From: a virus
DNA length: 28,383 nucleotides
Strand: one strand, 5' to 3'
Virus record (IMG/VR): IMGVR_UViG_3300007541_000141
Location: 1 to 28,383 of that record
Shown here: positions 6,578 to 14,221 of the stretch, one piece after another
Layout: every line of letters starts with the position of its first letter
Position numbering within the stretch: the first letter of the stretch is position 1
Translations under genes and position numbers: made by a program
The notes under the pieces: model-generated
Seen by the model: the letters and a program-made list of their open reading frames with translations, nothing else
The model's database searches: none
What the model was told of the DNA's origin: nothing

Positions 6578-6612
6578 TAATTGAAAAAAAATTGAAAAAA
6601 ACACTAAAACAG
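6578..6612. promoter_or_regulatory. A-tract, UP-element-like region between divergent promoters
   Basis: Two near-identical blocks, AATTGAAAAAAA repeated about every 11-12 bases between 6579 and 6601, followed by ACACTAAAAC, lie between the minus-strand -35 (6568-6573) and the plus-strand -35 (6613-6618). Phased A-tracts upstream of -35 boxes bind the alpha-subunit C-terminal domain of RNA polymerase, and here they could serve both promoters. Confidence 0.5.
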
Positions 6613-6641
6613 TTGACAATTAAGCAAATTTGTTATAGAAT
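6613..6641 (+). promoter_or_regulatory. Sigma70 promoter for gp55 operon
   Basis: TTGACA at 6613-6618 and TAGAAT at 6636-6641 with a 17-base spacer; the -35 is perfect and sits in the recurring CAGTTGACA context, and the -10 differs at one position. The predicted start near 6648 leaves a leader of about 26 bases. TATAATGGGG at 6652-6661 is a second -10-like sequence but has no -35 at the right distance; TATAAATC at 6641-6648 also resembles a late box. Confidence 0.7.
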
Positions 6642-6673
6642 ATAAATCTTTTATAATGGGGTAAAACTATAAA

Positions 6674-7177
6674 ATGGCAAAGAAACGAAACTATGTGAAC
6701 AACCCAGATCTTTTGCAGGCGCTGATTGACTATAGAGAAGCGTGTAAAGAAGCAGAAGATAGCGGAGACAAAATCCCTCAAGTTCCAGAATATATCGGCA
6801 AATGTATCTTACTTATAGCGCAACGCTTAGCTACTAAACCTAACTTCTCTGGATACTCCTATAAAGAAGAAATGATCTCGGACGGAATCGAAAACTGCTT
6901 GCAGTACATTCATAATTTCGATCCAGAAAAATCTTCTAATCCCTTCGCGTATTTTACGCAGATCATTTGGTTTGCTTTTCTTCGCCGCATTCAAAAAGAA
7001 AAGAAACAAACCTACATCAAATTTAAAGCATCTCAAAACATGTTAACACAGTCCCTCATTGAAGACTCTAACGAGGATCCTATTCAAATGTATGAACCTC
7101 CTGAATATATGAGCGAATTCATTGAGGATTTCGAAAACAAACTTAAGAATAAGAAAGACGAGGACGAAGAAGAATGA
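6674..7177 (+). CDS. 55: Late-transcription sigma factor gp55
   Basis: A 167-residue product (T4 gp55 is 185). The core YKEEMISDGIENCLQYIHNF followed by DPEKSSNPFAYFTQIIWFAF and LRRIQKEKKQ is the reduced sigma region 2 typical of gp55: it contacts the beta' coiled coil of host RNA polymerase and reads the TATAAATA late promoter. T4 gp55 also carries a C-terminal peptide that binds the gp45 clamp to activate late transcription. Here the hydrophobic segment EFIEDFENKL (about residues 148-157) is followed by a strongly acidic tail (KKDEDEEE), so the clamp-binding element may be internal rather than terminal. It is preceded by its own sigma70 promoter and overlaps the next gene by four bases. Confidence 0.9.
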   Translation: MAKKRNYVNNPDLLQALIDYREACKEAEDSGDKIPQVPEYIGKCILLIAQRLATKPNFSGYSYKEEMISDGIENCLQYIHNFDPEKSSNPFAYFTQIIWFAFLRRIQKEKKQTYIKFKASQNMLTQSLIEDSNEDPIQMYEPPEYMSEFIEDFENKLKNKKDEDEEE

Positions 7178-7602
7178 AAGTATTAGTATTTGGACTTCCA
7201 GGTTCAGGGAAGAGCACTCTAGCTGAGCCACTCGCAGAATTAGTAAATGGTGTCTGGTTAAACGCAGACGCAGTACGTAAAGAATATGATGACTGGGACT
7301 TCAGTGACGAAGGACGAATGCGTCAAGCAATGCGCATGCGCTACCTGTCTGATGGTGTGTCAAAAGCCGGAAAGATTGCGATCACCGATTTTGTATGCCC
7401 ATTCCAAAAAGCGCGAGATTCGTTCGATCCTGACTACACTATCTGGTTAGACACGATTAAAGAAGGTCGCTTTGAAGATACGAATAAAATCTTCGAAAAA
7501 CCTCGGCACGTTGACTACCACATCACAGAATGGTTTCCTGACACACATAAAAATCTAAAACCTTTAATAGAAAGAGCATTCGCACAATGGTTGAAAAGGT
7601 AA
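7174..7602 (+). CDS. P-loop kinase, adenylylsulfate-kinase-like
   Basis: A 142-residue product starting MKVLVFGLPGSGKSTLAEPL. The Walker A loop GLPGSGKS is at residues 7-14, and LNADAVRKEYDDWDFSDEGRM followed by AITDFVCPFQKARDSF follows the order of CysC (LDGD-VR, FS-x-R, a strand ending in F-x-x-P). APS kinase phosphorylates adenylylsulfate to PAPS, the sulfate donor. The protein is shorter than cellular CysC (about 200), so it may be a minimal or repurposed P-loop kinase. It overlaps gp55 (ATGA) and is followed by a DUF2061 protein and an HxGH nucleotidyltransferase, a trio I believe recurs in marine T4-like phages. A sulfotransferase-like gene lies at 14501. Confidence 0.7.
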   Translation: MKVLVFGLPGSGKSTLAEPLAELVNGVWLNADAVRKEYDDWDFSDEGRMRQAMRMRYLSDGVSKAGKIAITDFVCPFQKARDSFDPDYTIWLDTIKEGRFEDTNKIFEKPRHVDYHITEWFPDTHKNLKPLIERAFAQWLKR

Positions 7603-7808
7603 GTCGTAAACGTCACATCGCTAAAACGCTTACATGGAGAGTACTAGCAACAACAGATACTTTTATCATCGCATGGTTGATTACAGGTCAGGTTGATTGG
7701 GCCGCGGGTATCGCTAGTATAGAAGTAGCTACAAAGATGGTATTGTACTACTGGCACGAACGGTTATGGTACAATCACATCAAATATGGAGTAAACAAAG
7801 ATGTATAA
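7587..7808 (+). CDS. DUF2061 membrane protein
   Basis: A 73-residue product starting MVEKVSRKRHIAKTLTWRVL. The R-H-I-x-K-T-L-T-W-R start, a TDTFIIAWLITGQ hydrophobic segment, then GIASIEVATKMVLYYWHERLWY match the DUF2061 family of small membrane proteins (Pfam family recalled, not searched). Two short hydrophobic helices are visible at about residues 19-35 and 40-56. In bacteria this family is found near or fused to sulfate-assimilation genes, which fits the APS-kinase-like gene that it overlaps by 16 bases. It overlaps the following nucleotidyltransferase gene by eight bases, so all three are probably translated together. The exact role is unknown. Confidence 0.8.
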   Translation: MVEKVSRKRHIAKTLTWRVLATTDTFIIAWLITGQVDWAAGIASIEVATKMVLYYWHERLWYNHIKYGVNKDV

Positions 7809-8220
7809 TTCTACTTTCGATTTTAAGAAGCCTACGGTACAAATGTTAGGTCGCTGGCAACCTTGGCATCCAGGTCATACTGCTTTATTCAAAAAAGCCT
7901 TGACATTGACCGGACAAGTTGTTATAATGGTACGTGAAGTATATGGTTTTGACGGAGACGCAGGCGCGGGTCGTACGAATGATCAGTCTGATAATCCTTT
8001 CGGCGAGATCACAGTTATAGATAATATTAAATCTGCATTAGAAGCCGAGGGTTATTACGATGGAGAGCATTATATTATTATGTGTGTTCCTAATATCGTT
8101 GATATTTCTTATGGGCGTGGCGTGGGTTATACTTTTACTGAACATGATCTTGGAGAGGATGTACACGCTATTAGCGCGACTAAGATCCGTGAAAAAATGA
8201 GAGAAGAAGGAAAATTATGA
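7801..8220 (+). CDS. HxGH-type nucleotidyltransferase
   Basis: A 139-residue product. The sequence GRWQPWHPGHTALFKKAL (residues 17-34) contains the HxGH nucleotide-binding signature (His23, His26), and ISATKIR (124-130) is the ISxTxxR-type second motif, both diagnostic of the cytidylyltransferase/NMN-adenylyltransferase superfamily. These enzymes transfer a nucleotide from CTP or ATP to a phosphorylated acceptor. The acceptor cannot be read from sequence: NMN, a sugar or lipid phosphate, or (by neighbourhood) a sulfur-related substrate are possible. It overlaps both neighbours (eight bases upstream, four downstream). A perfect sigma70 promoter lies inside the coding sequence at 7900-7928. Confidence 0.78.
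   Translation: MYNSTFDFKKPTVQMLGRWQPWHPGHTALFKKALTLTGQVVIMVREVYGFDGDAGAGRTNDQSDNPFGEITVIDNIKSALEAEGYYDGEHYIIMCVPNIVDISYGRGVGYTFTEHDLGEDVHAISATKIREKMREEGKL
7900..7928 (+). promoter_or_regulatory. Intragenic consensus sigma70 promoter
   Basis: TTGACA at 7900-7905 and TATAAT at 7923-7928, 17-base spacer, with TGT before the -10. Both hexamers are perfect although the sequence also encodes LTLTGQVVIMV of the nucleotidyltransferase. Transcription from about 7935 would serve peptide deformylase, gp47 and gp46 independently of gp55. Confidence 0.65.
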
Positions 8221-8804
8221 ATTTAGTATATTATCCGAATCCGATTCTTAGCACAGAGTTAGCAGATGTTAACGTTCAAGAGCCTGGATTCGACCCTGTG
8301 AAATTGAAAGAAGATATGGTTAACCTTATGGTAAAGAACAAGGGCCTCGGTCTGAGTGCTTGCCAAGTAGGTCTTAACTATAAGCTATTCGTAATGGGTG
8401 AGAGTCCCAGCACGTCGATGATGGTTATCAATCCTGAAATTCTTGAAGAAAACTTTGAAGAGGAAATTGAATTCGAAGGATGTTTAAGTTTTCCAGGCGT
8501 TTTTGTTAAAATGCCGAGAGCGAAGTCTGTTACTGCTAAGTGGTTAGACGAAAACTTCGAAGTTCATGAAGGTACTATTGAAGGATACGGAGCAAGATGT
8601 TTTCTACACGAGTACGATCACTTACACGGAGTAACATATAAAGATAAAGTTTCTCGACTTAAGTGGGATCGAGCTGTTAAGAAAAAAGAAAAAGTAAACA
8701 AACAACGTATGCGGCTAGTTGATTATTTCAGTAAACTCGAAGCTGCTAAAGCGTCAGTACAACCTAAAGAAGAAGTATTAGACTTAAACACTTCTAAGGA
8801 ATAA
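8217..8804 (+). CDS. def: Peptide deformylase
   Basis: A 195-residue product with all three deformylase motifs: GLGLSACQ (43-50, motif I G-x-G-L-A-A-x-Q), EGCLS (87-91, motif II, with metal ligand Cys89) and HEYDH (131-135, motif III, His131 and His135 metal ligands, Glu132 catalytic). It removes the N-formyl group from nascent proteins. Many marine phage deformylases stop soon after motif III; this one has about 60 further residues, including a basic KKKEKVNKQRMRL segment, so the C-terminal extension is a real feature rather than a truncation. Phage deformylases probably keep N-terminal processing going when phage proteins are made in bulk. The start overlaps the previous stop (ATGA), and gp47 begins three bases after its stop. 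Confidence 0.93.
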   Translation: MNLVYYPNPILSTELADVNVQEPGFDPVKLKEDMVNLMVKNKGLGLSACQVGLNYKLFVMGESPSTSMMVINPEILEENFEEEIEFEGCLSFPGVFVKMPRAKSVTAKWLDENFEVHEGTIEGYGARCFLHEYDHLHGVTYKDKVSRLKWDRAVKKKEKVNKQRMRLVDYFSKLEAAKASVQPKEEVLDLNTSKE

Positions 8805-8807
8805 AAC

Positions 8808-9869
8808 ATGAAAATAGCTATCGTAACCGATATTCATATCGGTGCACGTGGTGATAGCCGCGTATTTCACGAAGTTCAGCGAAAGTTCTTCCAAGAAGTA
8901 TTCTTTCCTTATATCGACGAGCACGACATCAAGGTCGTATTTGACTTAGGTGATACGTTCGATCGTCGTAAGTATATTAACTACGTGAGCTTACAGAAAG
9001 GTAAAGAGTTCTTATTTGACGAACTTGCAAAGCGAGATCTTCAATTCCACGCATTGATCGGTAACCATGATACGTATTACAGTAACATGAATGATGTTAA
9101 TAGTATGGATCTTCTGTTACAAGAATATCCGAACTTTAAACTCTATCAAGACAAAGCCGAACACCTTACTCTCGGTTCAACTAAGTTTCTTATGCTTCCT
9201 TGGATCAGTAAAGAAAACGCTGAGTATAACTTAAAGATGGTCGCTGAATCCGATGCTAACATAGTTATGGGACACCTTGAAGTGAAAGGATTCGAGATGA
9301 TGAAAGGTTCTCTGTGTACTCACGGTCTCGACATGAGCGTGTTTAAAAGCTTTGAATCCGTTTACTCAGGTCACTTCCACCACCCATCAAGATACGGTAA
9401 CGTCGAGTACTTAGGTGCTCCTTACGAAATGACTTGGTCTGACTACAATGGTGCTCGTGGCTTCCATGTATTCGACACTGAAACTCGTGAGATGGAAAAG
9501 ATTCTGAATCCGAATCGTGTGTTCTTTAAGATCGACTATGATGACGAAGACTGGACGATTGATGATGTTGCTTCGATGGACTTAGATAGATATAAGGATA
9601 CTTTTATAAAAGTTATCGTTAAGAATCGTACCAACGCATATCTTTATGACCTTTTCATGAATAGGTTATCAGAATGTGGTGCGGTTGATGTGAAAGCTAT
9701 CGACGACAATCTCAATCTTGAATCAGCAGGTGTTGAAGAGATTCTCGACGAAACAAAAGACACCACTGAAATTTTACATAATTACATCGACTCTCTAGAT
9801 ACTTCTGTTGAAAAATCTAAGATCAAAAGAGTGATCGATGGTCTGTATAGCGAGGCTTTAAGTTTGTAA
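8808..9869 (+). CDS. 47: gp47 recombination endonuclease subunit (Mre11/SbcD-like)
   Basis: A 353-residue product (T4 gp47 is 339). Calcineurin-like phosphoesterase motifs appear in order: DIHIG (8-12), FDLGDTFDRR (45-54), GNHD (85-88), MGHLEVKGFE and SGHFHHPSRYG, which supply the metal ligands of the Mre11-type nuclease. With gp46 it forms a complex that resects DNA ends for recombination-dependent replication and helps degrade host DNA. AAGGA precedes the ATG. Its stop overlaps the gp46 start by one base, ensuring matched synthesis of the two subunits. The C-terminal third carries helical and acidic segments (VEEILDETKDTTEIL) expected to contact gp46. Confidence 0.94.
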   Translation: MKIAIVTDIHIGARGDSRVFHEVQRKFFQEVFFPYIDEHDIKVVFDLGDTFDRRKYINYVSLQKGKEFLFDELAKRDLQFHALIGNHDTYYSNMNDVNSMDLLLQEYPNFKLYQDKAEHLTLGSTKFLMLPWISKENAEYNLKMVAESDANIVMGHLEVKGFEMMKGSLCTHGLDMSVFKSFESVYSGHFHHPSRYGNVEYLGAPYEMTWSDYNGARGFHVFDTETREMEKILNPNRVFFKIDYDDEDWTIDDVASMDLDRYKDTFIKVIVKNRTNAYLYDLFMNRLSECGAVDVKAIDDNLNLESAGVEEILDETKDTTEILHNYIDSLDTSVEKSKIKRVIDGLYSEALSL

Positions 9870-11581
9870 TGCGAATTCATTTTAAGAAGGTAAAATATAA
9901 AAACATTCTATCTACCGGTAATAATTTTACCACTATCGAGCTTGATGGCTCACCTACAACTCTAATTACTGGTAGCAACGGTTCAGGTAAAAGTACTCTA
10001 CTCGACGCGATCGTGTTCGGCCTATACGGTAAACCTTTCCGTAAGATTAATAAGATTCAGCTTGTTAACTCTATCAATCAGAAAGCTATGTTGGTAGAGA
10101 TTTACTTTTCTGTGGGCATGGTTAACTACATGGTTCGTCGAGGAATGAAGCCTAACGTCTTTGAAATCTATAAAGATGGTGAGATGATTAACCAAGACGC
10201 GGCTGCTCGTGACTACCAGAGTTACCTCGAAAGCAATATCCTCGGTATCAATTATAAGTCCTTCAACCAGATCGTCGTACTTGGTAGTGCAACGTATGTT
10301 CCTTTTATGGAGCTACCAGCACAACAACGACGTGAAATCATCGAGGACTTACTCGACATTCAAGTGTTTAGTACGATGGGTCTACTCGCTAAAGATCAGA
10401 TTACAGCTAACAAGCAAATGATTAGTGAGAACTCGTATAAGACCGAAAGTACAGACAGCAGCATTAAGCTCGTGAAAGAAAACAACGAAGAGATTCGTAA
10501 GATTCGAGAAACAGAAGCCGAAAAGATTCGTGATAAGATGAAGACTTATATCGACGAAGTTGAGTCTAAAAAAGAAGCAATTGAAACCGTAGAAGAAGAC
10601 ATCAGAGTTCTCTATGAATCGATTGCAGATAAAAAAGATTTAAGAACGAAGTTCGATAAAGCAAACACTCTACGAGCTGATATGGAACGTAATCGCTTGA
10701 ACTTCGAAAAAGAACTGAGCTTCTATCACGATAACGATAATTGTCCAACCTGCAAACAAGGAATTGACCATGATTTTAAAAATAATGTCGTGGAAGAAAA
10801 ATCCAAGCGGAAGCTGGAAATTGAGTCTGGACTACACGATATTGCAGAACAGATCAAAGGCTATCAAGAAAGACTTGACGCCATTAGCAAAGTTGAAGAT
10901 GAAATACAAGAAAAAACCTTCGAAATCTCTGAAATCAAGGCAGAAATTAGATCTGCTAAAGCGGCGCTTGGGACTCTTAAGTGCGAATTGGAGTCGGCGG
11001 AACGAGAAGTCGAAGAAGTTGACACCAGCAAACTACAAAAACTTGAAGCCGAGCTTGAAAAAATCAAAGCGCAACGCATTGAATTGTTGGAAGAAAGAGA
11101 GGTTCTTAGCATCGTAAGTACTATTCTGAAAGACGGTGGGATCAAGGCTCGAATCATTAGTCAATATATTCCGGTTATGAATAAGTTGATCAATAAGTAT
11201 CTCGCAGCGTTCGATCTATTTGTCGACTTTCAACTTGACGAGAACTTCAACGAAGTAATCAAGTCTCGATTCCGTGACAACTTCTCCTATGCTTCTTTTA
11301 GTGAAGGTGAAAAGCTTCGTATTACCCTCTCAATCATGCTAGCATGGCGTTCTGTCGCTAAGCTACGAAACAGCGTAAGTACTAACCTGCTTATCCTTGA
11401 CGAAACTCTTGATGGTGCTTTGGACAGCGTTGGTATCGAAAGCTTAATTGAAACTCTACATACACTGAACAGCGACGACAATATTTTTGTAATCTCTCAC
11501 CGTGGTGACCAGTTCGCTGAGAAGTTCGATACAGCAATTCGATTTGATAAGGTGAAAAACTTCAGTGAGATCGCTGCATAA
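9869..11581 (+). CDS. 46: gp46 recombination endonuclease subunit (Rad50/SbcC-like ATPase)
   Basis: A 570-residue product (T4 gp46 is 560). It starts MRIHFKKVKYKNILSTG and has Walker A GSNGSGKST at 35-43, a Q-loop region near QIVVLGSATYVPF, long charged coiled-coil arms on both sides of a zinc hook CPTC (Cys292 and Cys295), the ABC signature FSEGEKLRI at about 477-485, and Walker B LLILDETLD at about 508-516. This is the complete Rad50 layout: two ATPase halves joined by coiled coils that dimerise through zinc. It drives the gp47 nuclease. No truncation or frameshift is visible. The coiled-coil section yields several spurious frames in other phases. Confidence 0.95.
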   Translation: MRIHFKKVKYKNILSTGNNFTTIELDGSPTTLITGSNGSGKSTLLDAIVFGLYGKPFRKINKIQLVNSINQKAMLVEIYFSVGMVNYMVRRGMKPNVFEIYKDGEMINQDAAARDYQSYLESNILGINYKSFNQIVVLGSATYVPFMELPAQQRREIIEDLLDIQVFSTMGLLAKDQITANKQMISENSYKTESTDSSIKLVKENNEEIRKIRETEAEKIRDKMKTYIDEVESKKEAIETVEEDIRVLYESIADKKDLRTKFDKANTLRADMERNRLNFEKELSFYHDNDNCPTCKQGIDHDFKNNVVEEKSKRKLEIESGLHDIAEQIKGYQERLDAISKVEDEIQEKTFEISEIKAEIRSAKAALGTLKCELESAEREVEEVDTSKLQKLEAELEKIKAQRIELLEEREVLSIVSTILKDGGIKARIISQYIPVMNKLINKYLAAFDLFVDFQLDENFNEVIKSRFRDNFSYASFSEGEKLRITLSIMLAWRSVAKLRNSVSTNLLILDETLDGALDSVGIESLIETLHTLNSDDNIFVISHRGDQFAEKFDTAIRFDKVKNFSEIAA

Positions 11582-11586
11582 AGTGG

Positions 11587-11615
11587 TGTACATTACCATG
11601 TCTTTGTGGTATAAT
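11587..11615 (+). promoter_or_regulatory. Sigma70-type promoter for DNA polymerase
   Basis: TATAAT at 11610-11615 is perfect and carries an extended -10 (TGG); 17 bases upstream is TGTACA (11587-11592), matching the -35 at four of six positions. The predicted start near 11622 leaves a leader of about 25 bases containing AAGG at 11637-11640. Weaker -35 than the other promoters in the window. Confidence 0.65.
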
Positions 11616-11646
11616 ATCCTCACAACATTGAACAGTAAGGTAAATT

Positions 11647-14187
11647 ATGACTTCATTCTATACTTCCGTAGAACGTTACGGCAAGAATATTCTTTGGCGA
11701 GGCTACGAGAACGGTAAACGATTCTCGTATCGTGTTCCTTTTAGGCCTACACTCTACTTGCATACGCCAAAGAAAGGTGGTGAGTATGAATCCTTAATTG
11801 GCAAGAAAACACTACACGCTCAAAAGTTCGGTGAGATGCGAGAAGCTAAGAACTTCATCGAAGAGTACAAGGGTGTACAAAACTTTGAAGTCTATGGTAC
11901 AACCAACTTCATCACTCAGTTTATTCAAGAACACTATCCTGACGAAATTCGATTTGACATCAACGCAGTAAACATCGTATCATTCGACATCGAGGTCGAT
12001 ATTCGAGACGGTTACGCTGATGTCGAGCAAGCAGACAAAGAAATCACTTCAATCGCCTATAAGTCTTCGAAGTCTTCTAAGTACTATCTCCTCGGACGTA
12101 AAGACTATGATAAGACCAAGACGATCACTGGTATCGAGCCTGATGATATTGAGTTCATCAAGTTCGATACTGAAGTGCAGATGCTTCAAGCATTCATCAA
12201 GATTTGGTGTCACGATTATCCTGATATTGTGACAGGTTGGAACGTCGAATACTTCGATATTCAATATATTGTGACACGTATCCTTCGACTTCTCGGTGAA
12301 GAAAGTGCAAAGCGTCTTTCCCCTTGGAAGTCAATCAACAAAACAACTCGTGAGTTCTTCGGTAAAGTTCAATCAACTTACAAGATCTCGGGCATGACTG
12401 TTGTTGACTACATGGACGCTTTCAAGAAGTTCGGTTATAAGTACGGTCCTCAAGAATCTTACAAACTCGATCATATCGCTTATGTCGTACTCGGTGAGAA
12501 AAAGTTAGATTACTCTGAGTACGGAAACCTTACTGCTTTGTATGACGAGAACCCACAACTCTATCTTGACTATAACCTTAAAGATACGCTCCTCATTCAA
12601 AAGATGGAAGACGAAACATCACTACTTGCTTTGGTGATGACTGTCGCTTATGGTGGCGGTGTAAACTATTCTGATGCGTTCGGTACAGTGGGCATCTGGG
12701 AAAGCACGATCTATCGACGACTCATGAAAGATAAAATCGTTCCTCCCATCAAGACGAGTCCTGGCCAACGAGCAGGTGAACTCGTCGGTGGTTATGTAAA
12801 AGATCCACGACCTGGAATGTATCCTTGGGTCGTATCTTTTGATTTGAACTCACTGTATCCTCACTTGATGTTGCAATACAACATGTCACCAGAAACCTAT
12901 CTTCCTAATGAACGAGACGTGGTTACACAAGAAATGGTTCTGGGTGACGACTATCAAAATCGAAATAGTAAGATGTCAGTAGCTGCTAACGGTGTTTGTT
13001 TTAGCAATGAAAAACTTGGTATCATTCCAGAAATCATTGACGAGTACTACAACAATCGTTCTCAGATTAAGAAACAAATGCTTGCTACCGAACAGCAATA
13101 CGAGATTGAAAAAGATCCTGTTGAACGTGAAAAGCTCAAGCGAGAAATCAATCAGCTTCACAACTCGCAAATGTCGATTAAGATTGCTATGAACTCGCTT
13201 TATGGTGCTACTGCTAACATCTACTTCTTGTACTATATTAACGACATGGCCGAAGCGATCACTACGTCGGGTCAGCTCAGTATTCGATACGCACAAAAGT
13301 CTGTTAACGACTATCTAAATAAGATTCTCAAAACAAAAGACAAAGATTATATCGTCTACATCGACACTGATTCGATTTATGTAAACTTCGGTCCTCTAGT
13401 AAAAGAAGTATTCGGTACTACTCAAATTGATCGGGCCAAGGGTGAAGAGTTTCTTGACAAGATTTGCTCTGACAAGATCGAAAAGATTATTGAAAAGGGC
13501 TATGAAGATCTCGCCTCGAAGATGGGTGCCTATCGTAATGCTATGGTCATGAAACGTGAAAAGATTACTGATCGGGCGATCTTCATAGCTAAGAAGCGTT
13601 ATATTCTAAACGCACTCAACAGCGAGGGTGTACACTATGACACACCTAAGATTAGTGTAACTGGTCTTGAGTCTGTTCGTTCATCGACACCAGAAGTTTG
13701 TCGTGAAAAGATGAAAGATGTGTTTAAGGTGATCATGAACGAAGGTGAATCGGAAACTCAAAAGTTCATCGCCGATTTTCGTAAAGAGTTTCGAAAACTT
13801 CCAGCCGAAGATATTGCAAAGACGTCCGGCACAGACAATATAGATAAGTACAGGAACAAAACAACTCTTTACAAGAAAGGTTGTCCTATGCATGTTCGTG
13901 GTTGCATTCTATACAATCACTTCATCACAGAGAAAAAGCTCGACAAGAAATACGTCAAAGTTCAGTCGGGCGATAAGATTAAGTTCTTGTACTTGAAGAT
14001 TCCTAATCCTCTTCGAGAAAATATGATCTCGTTCCCAGGTGTTCTTCCAAAAGAACTCGGACTGAATGACTATATAGATTATGATACTCAATTCGAGAAG
14101 GTCTTCTTGAGTCCTATTGAAAACATTCTCGAAGCGCTTGGGTGGTCTTCAGAAAAAGTTAACACAATTGAAGACTTCTTCAGTTGA
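11647..14187 (+). CDS. 43: gp43 family B DNA polymerase
   Basis: An 846-residue product (T4 gp43 is 898). Proofreading motifs: Exo I SFDIEVDI (Asp114, Glu116), Exo II GWNVEYFDIQYI, Exo III YNLKDTLLIQKM. Polymerase motifs: A FDLNSLYPHL (Asp399), B KIAMNSLYGATAN, C YIDTDSIY (Asp573, Asp575). All catalytic residues are present. It replicates the phage genome with clamp gp45 and loader gp44/gp62. The C-terminus KVNTIEDFFS is a short hydrophobic-acidic tail in the place where T4/RB69 polymerase carries its clamp-binding peptide. It has its own promoter and is not split by introns or inteins. The TGA stop lies within the -35 box of the next promoter. Confidence 0.97.
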   Translation: MTSFYTSVERYGKNILWRGYENGKRFSYRVPFRPTLYLHTPKKGGEYESLIGKKTLHAQKFGEMREAKNFIEEYKGVQNFEVYGTTNFITQFIQEHYPDEIRFDINAVNIVSFDIEVDIRDGYADVEQADKEITSIAYKSSKSSKYYLLGRKDYDKTKTITGIEPDDIEFIKFDTEVQMLQAFIKIWCHDYPDIVTGWNVEYFDIQYIVTRILRLLGEESAKRLSPWKSINKTTREFFGKVQSTYKISGMTVVDYMDAFKKFGYKYGPQESYKLDHIAYVVLGEKKLDYSEYGNLTALYDENPQLYLDYNLKDTLLIQKMEDETSLLALVMTVAYGGGVNYSDAFGTVGIWESTIYRRLMKDKIVPPIKTSPGQRAGELVGGYVKDPRPGMYPWVVSFDLNSLYPHLMLQYNMSPETYLPNERDVVTQEMVLGDDYQNRNSKMSVAANGVCFSNEKLGIIPEIIDEYYNNRSQIKKQMLATEQQYEIEKDPVEREKLKREINQLHNSQMSIKIAMNSLYGATANIYFLYYINDMAEAITTSGQLSIRYAQKSVNDYLNKILKTKDKDYIVYIDTDSIYVNFGPLVKEVFGTTQIDRAKGEEFLDKICSDKIEKIIEKGYEDLASKMGAYRNAMVMKREKITDRAIFIAKKRYILNALNSEGVHYDTPKISVTGLESVRSSTPEVCREKMKDVFKVIMNEGESETQKFIADFRKEFRKLPAEDIAKTSGTDNIDKYRNKTTLYKKGCPMHVRGCILYNHFITEKKLDKKYVKVQSGDKIKFLYLKIPNPLRENMISFPGVLPKELGLNDYIDYDTQFEKVFLSPIENILEALGWSSEKVNTIEDFFS

Positions 14188-14212
14188 CATTTACAAACAA
14201 AAGTATTATAAT
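14184..14212 (+). promoter_or_regulatory. Consensus sigma70 promoter overlapping the gp43 stop codon
   Basis: TTGACA (14184-14189) and TATAAT (14207-14212), 17-base spacer, both perfect. The TGA of gp43 is inside the -35 box. The next ATG is at 14222, so a start seven bases after the -10 would leave a leader of about three bases; GGAG at 14213-14216 would then be upstream of the transcript. Confidence 0.88.
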
Positions 14213-14221
14213 GGAGTTATT

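Noticed and set aside
6389-6619. 76-residue minus-strand ORF covering the antisense promoter
   Set aside because: It begins upstream of the predicted minus-strand start and spans promoter and A-tract DNA, giving a Phe-rich product with no family resemblance.
10764-11157. Lysine- and serine-rich ORFs on both strands inside gp46
   Set aside because: Low-complexity readings of the coiled-coil coding region in other frames.
11647-14187. Intron or intein in the polymerase gene
   Set aside because: All exonuclease and polymerase motifs run in one uninterrupted frame with normal spacing.
14117-14221. Longer frame upstream of the Sm-like gene giving 126 residues
   Set aside because: The extra 35 residues overlap the polymerase gene in another frame and have no ribosome site; ATG 14222 has GGAG and matches the family start.
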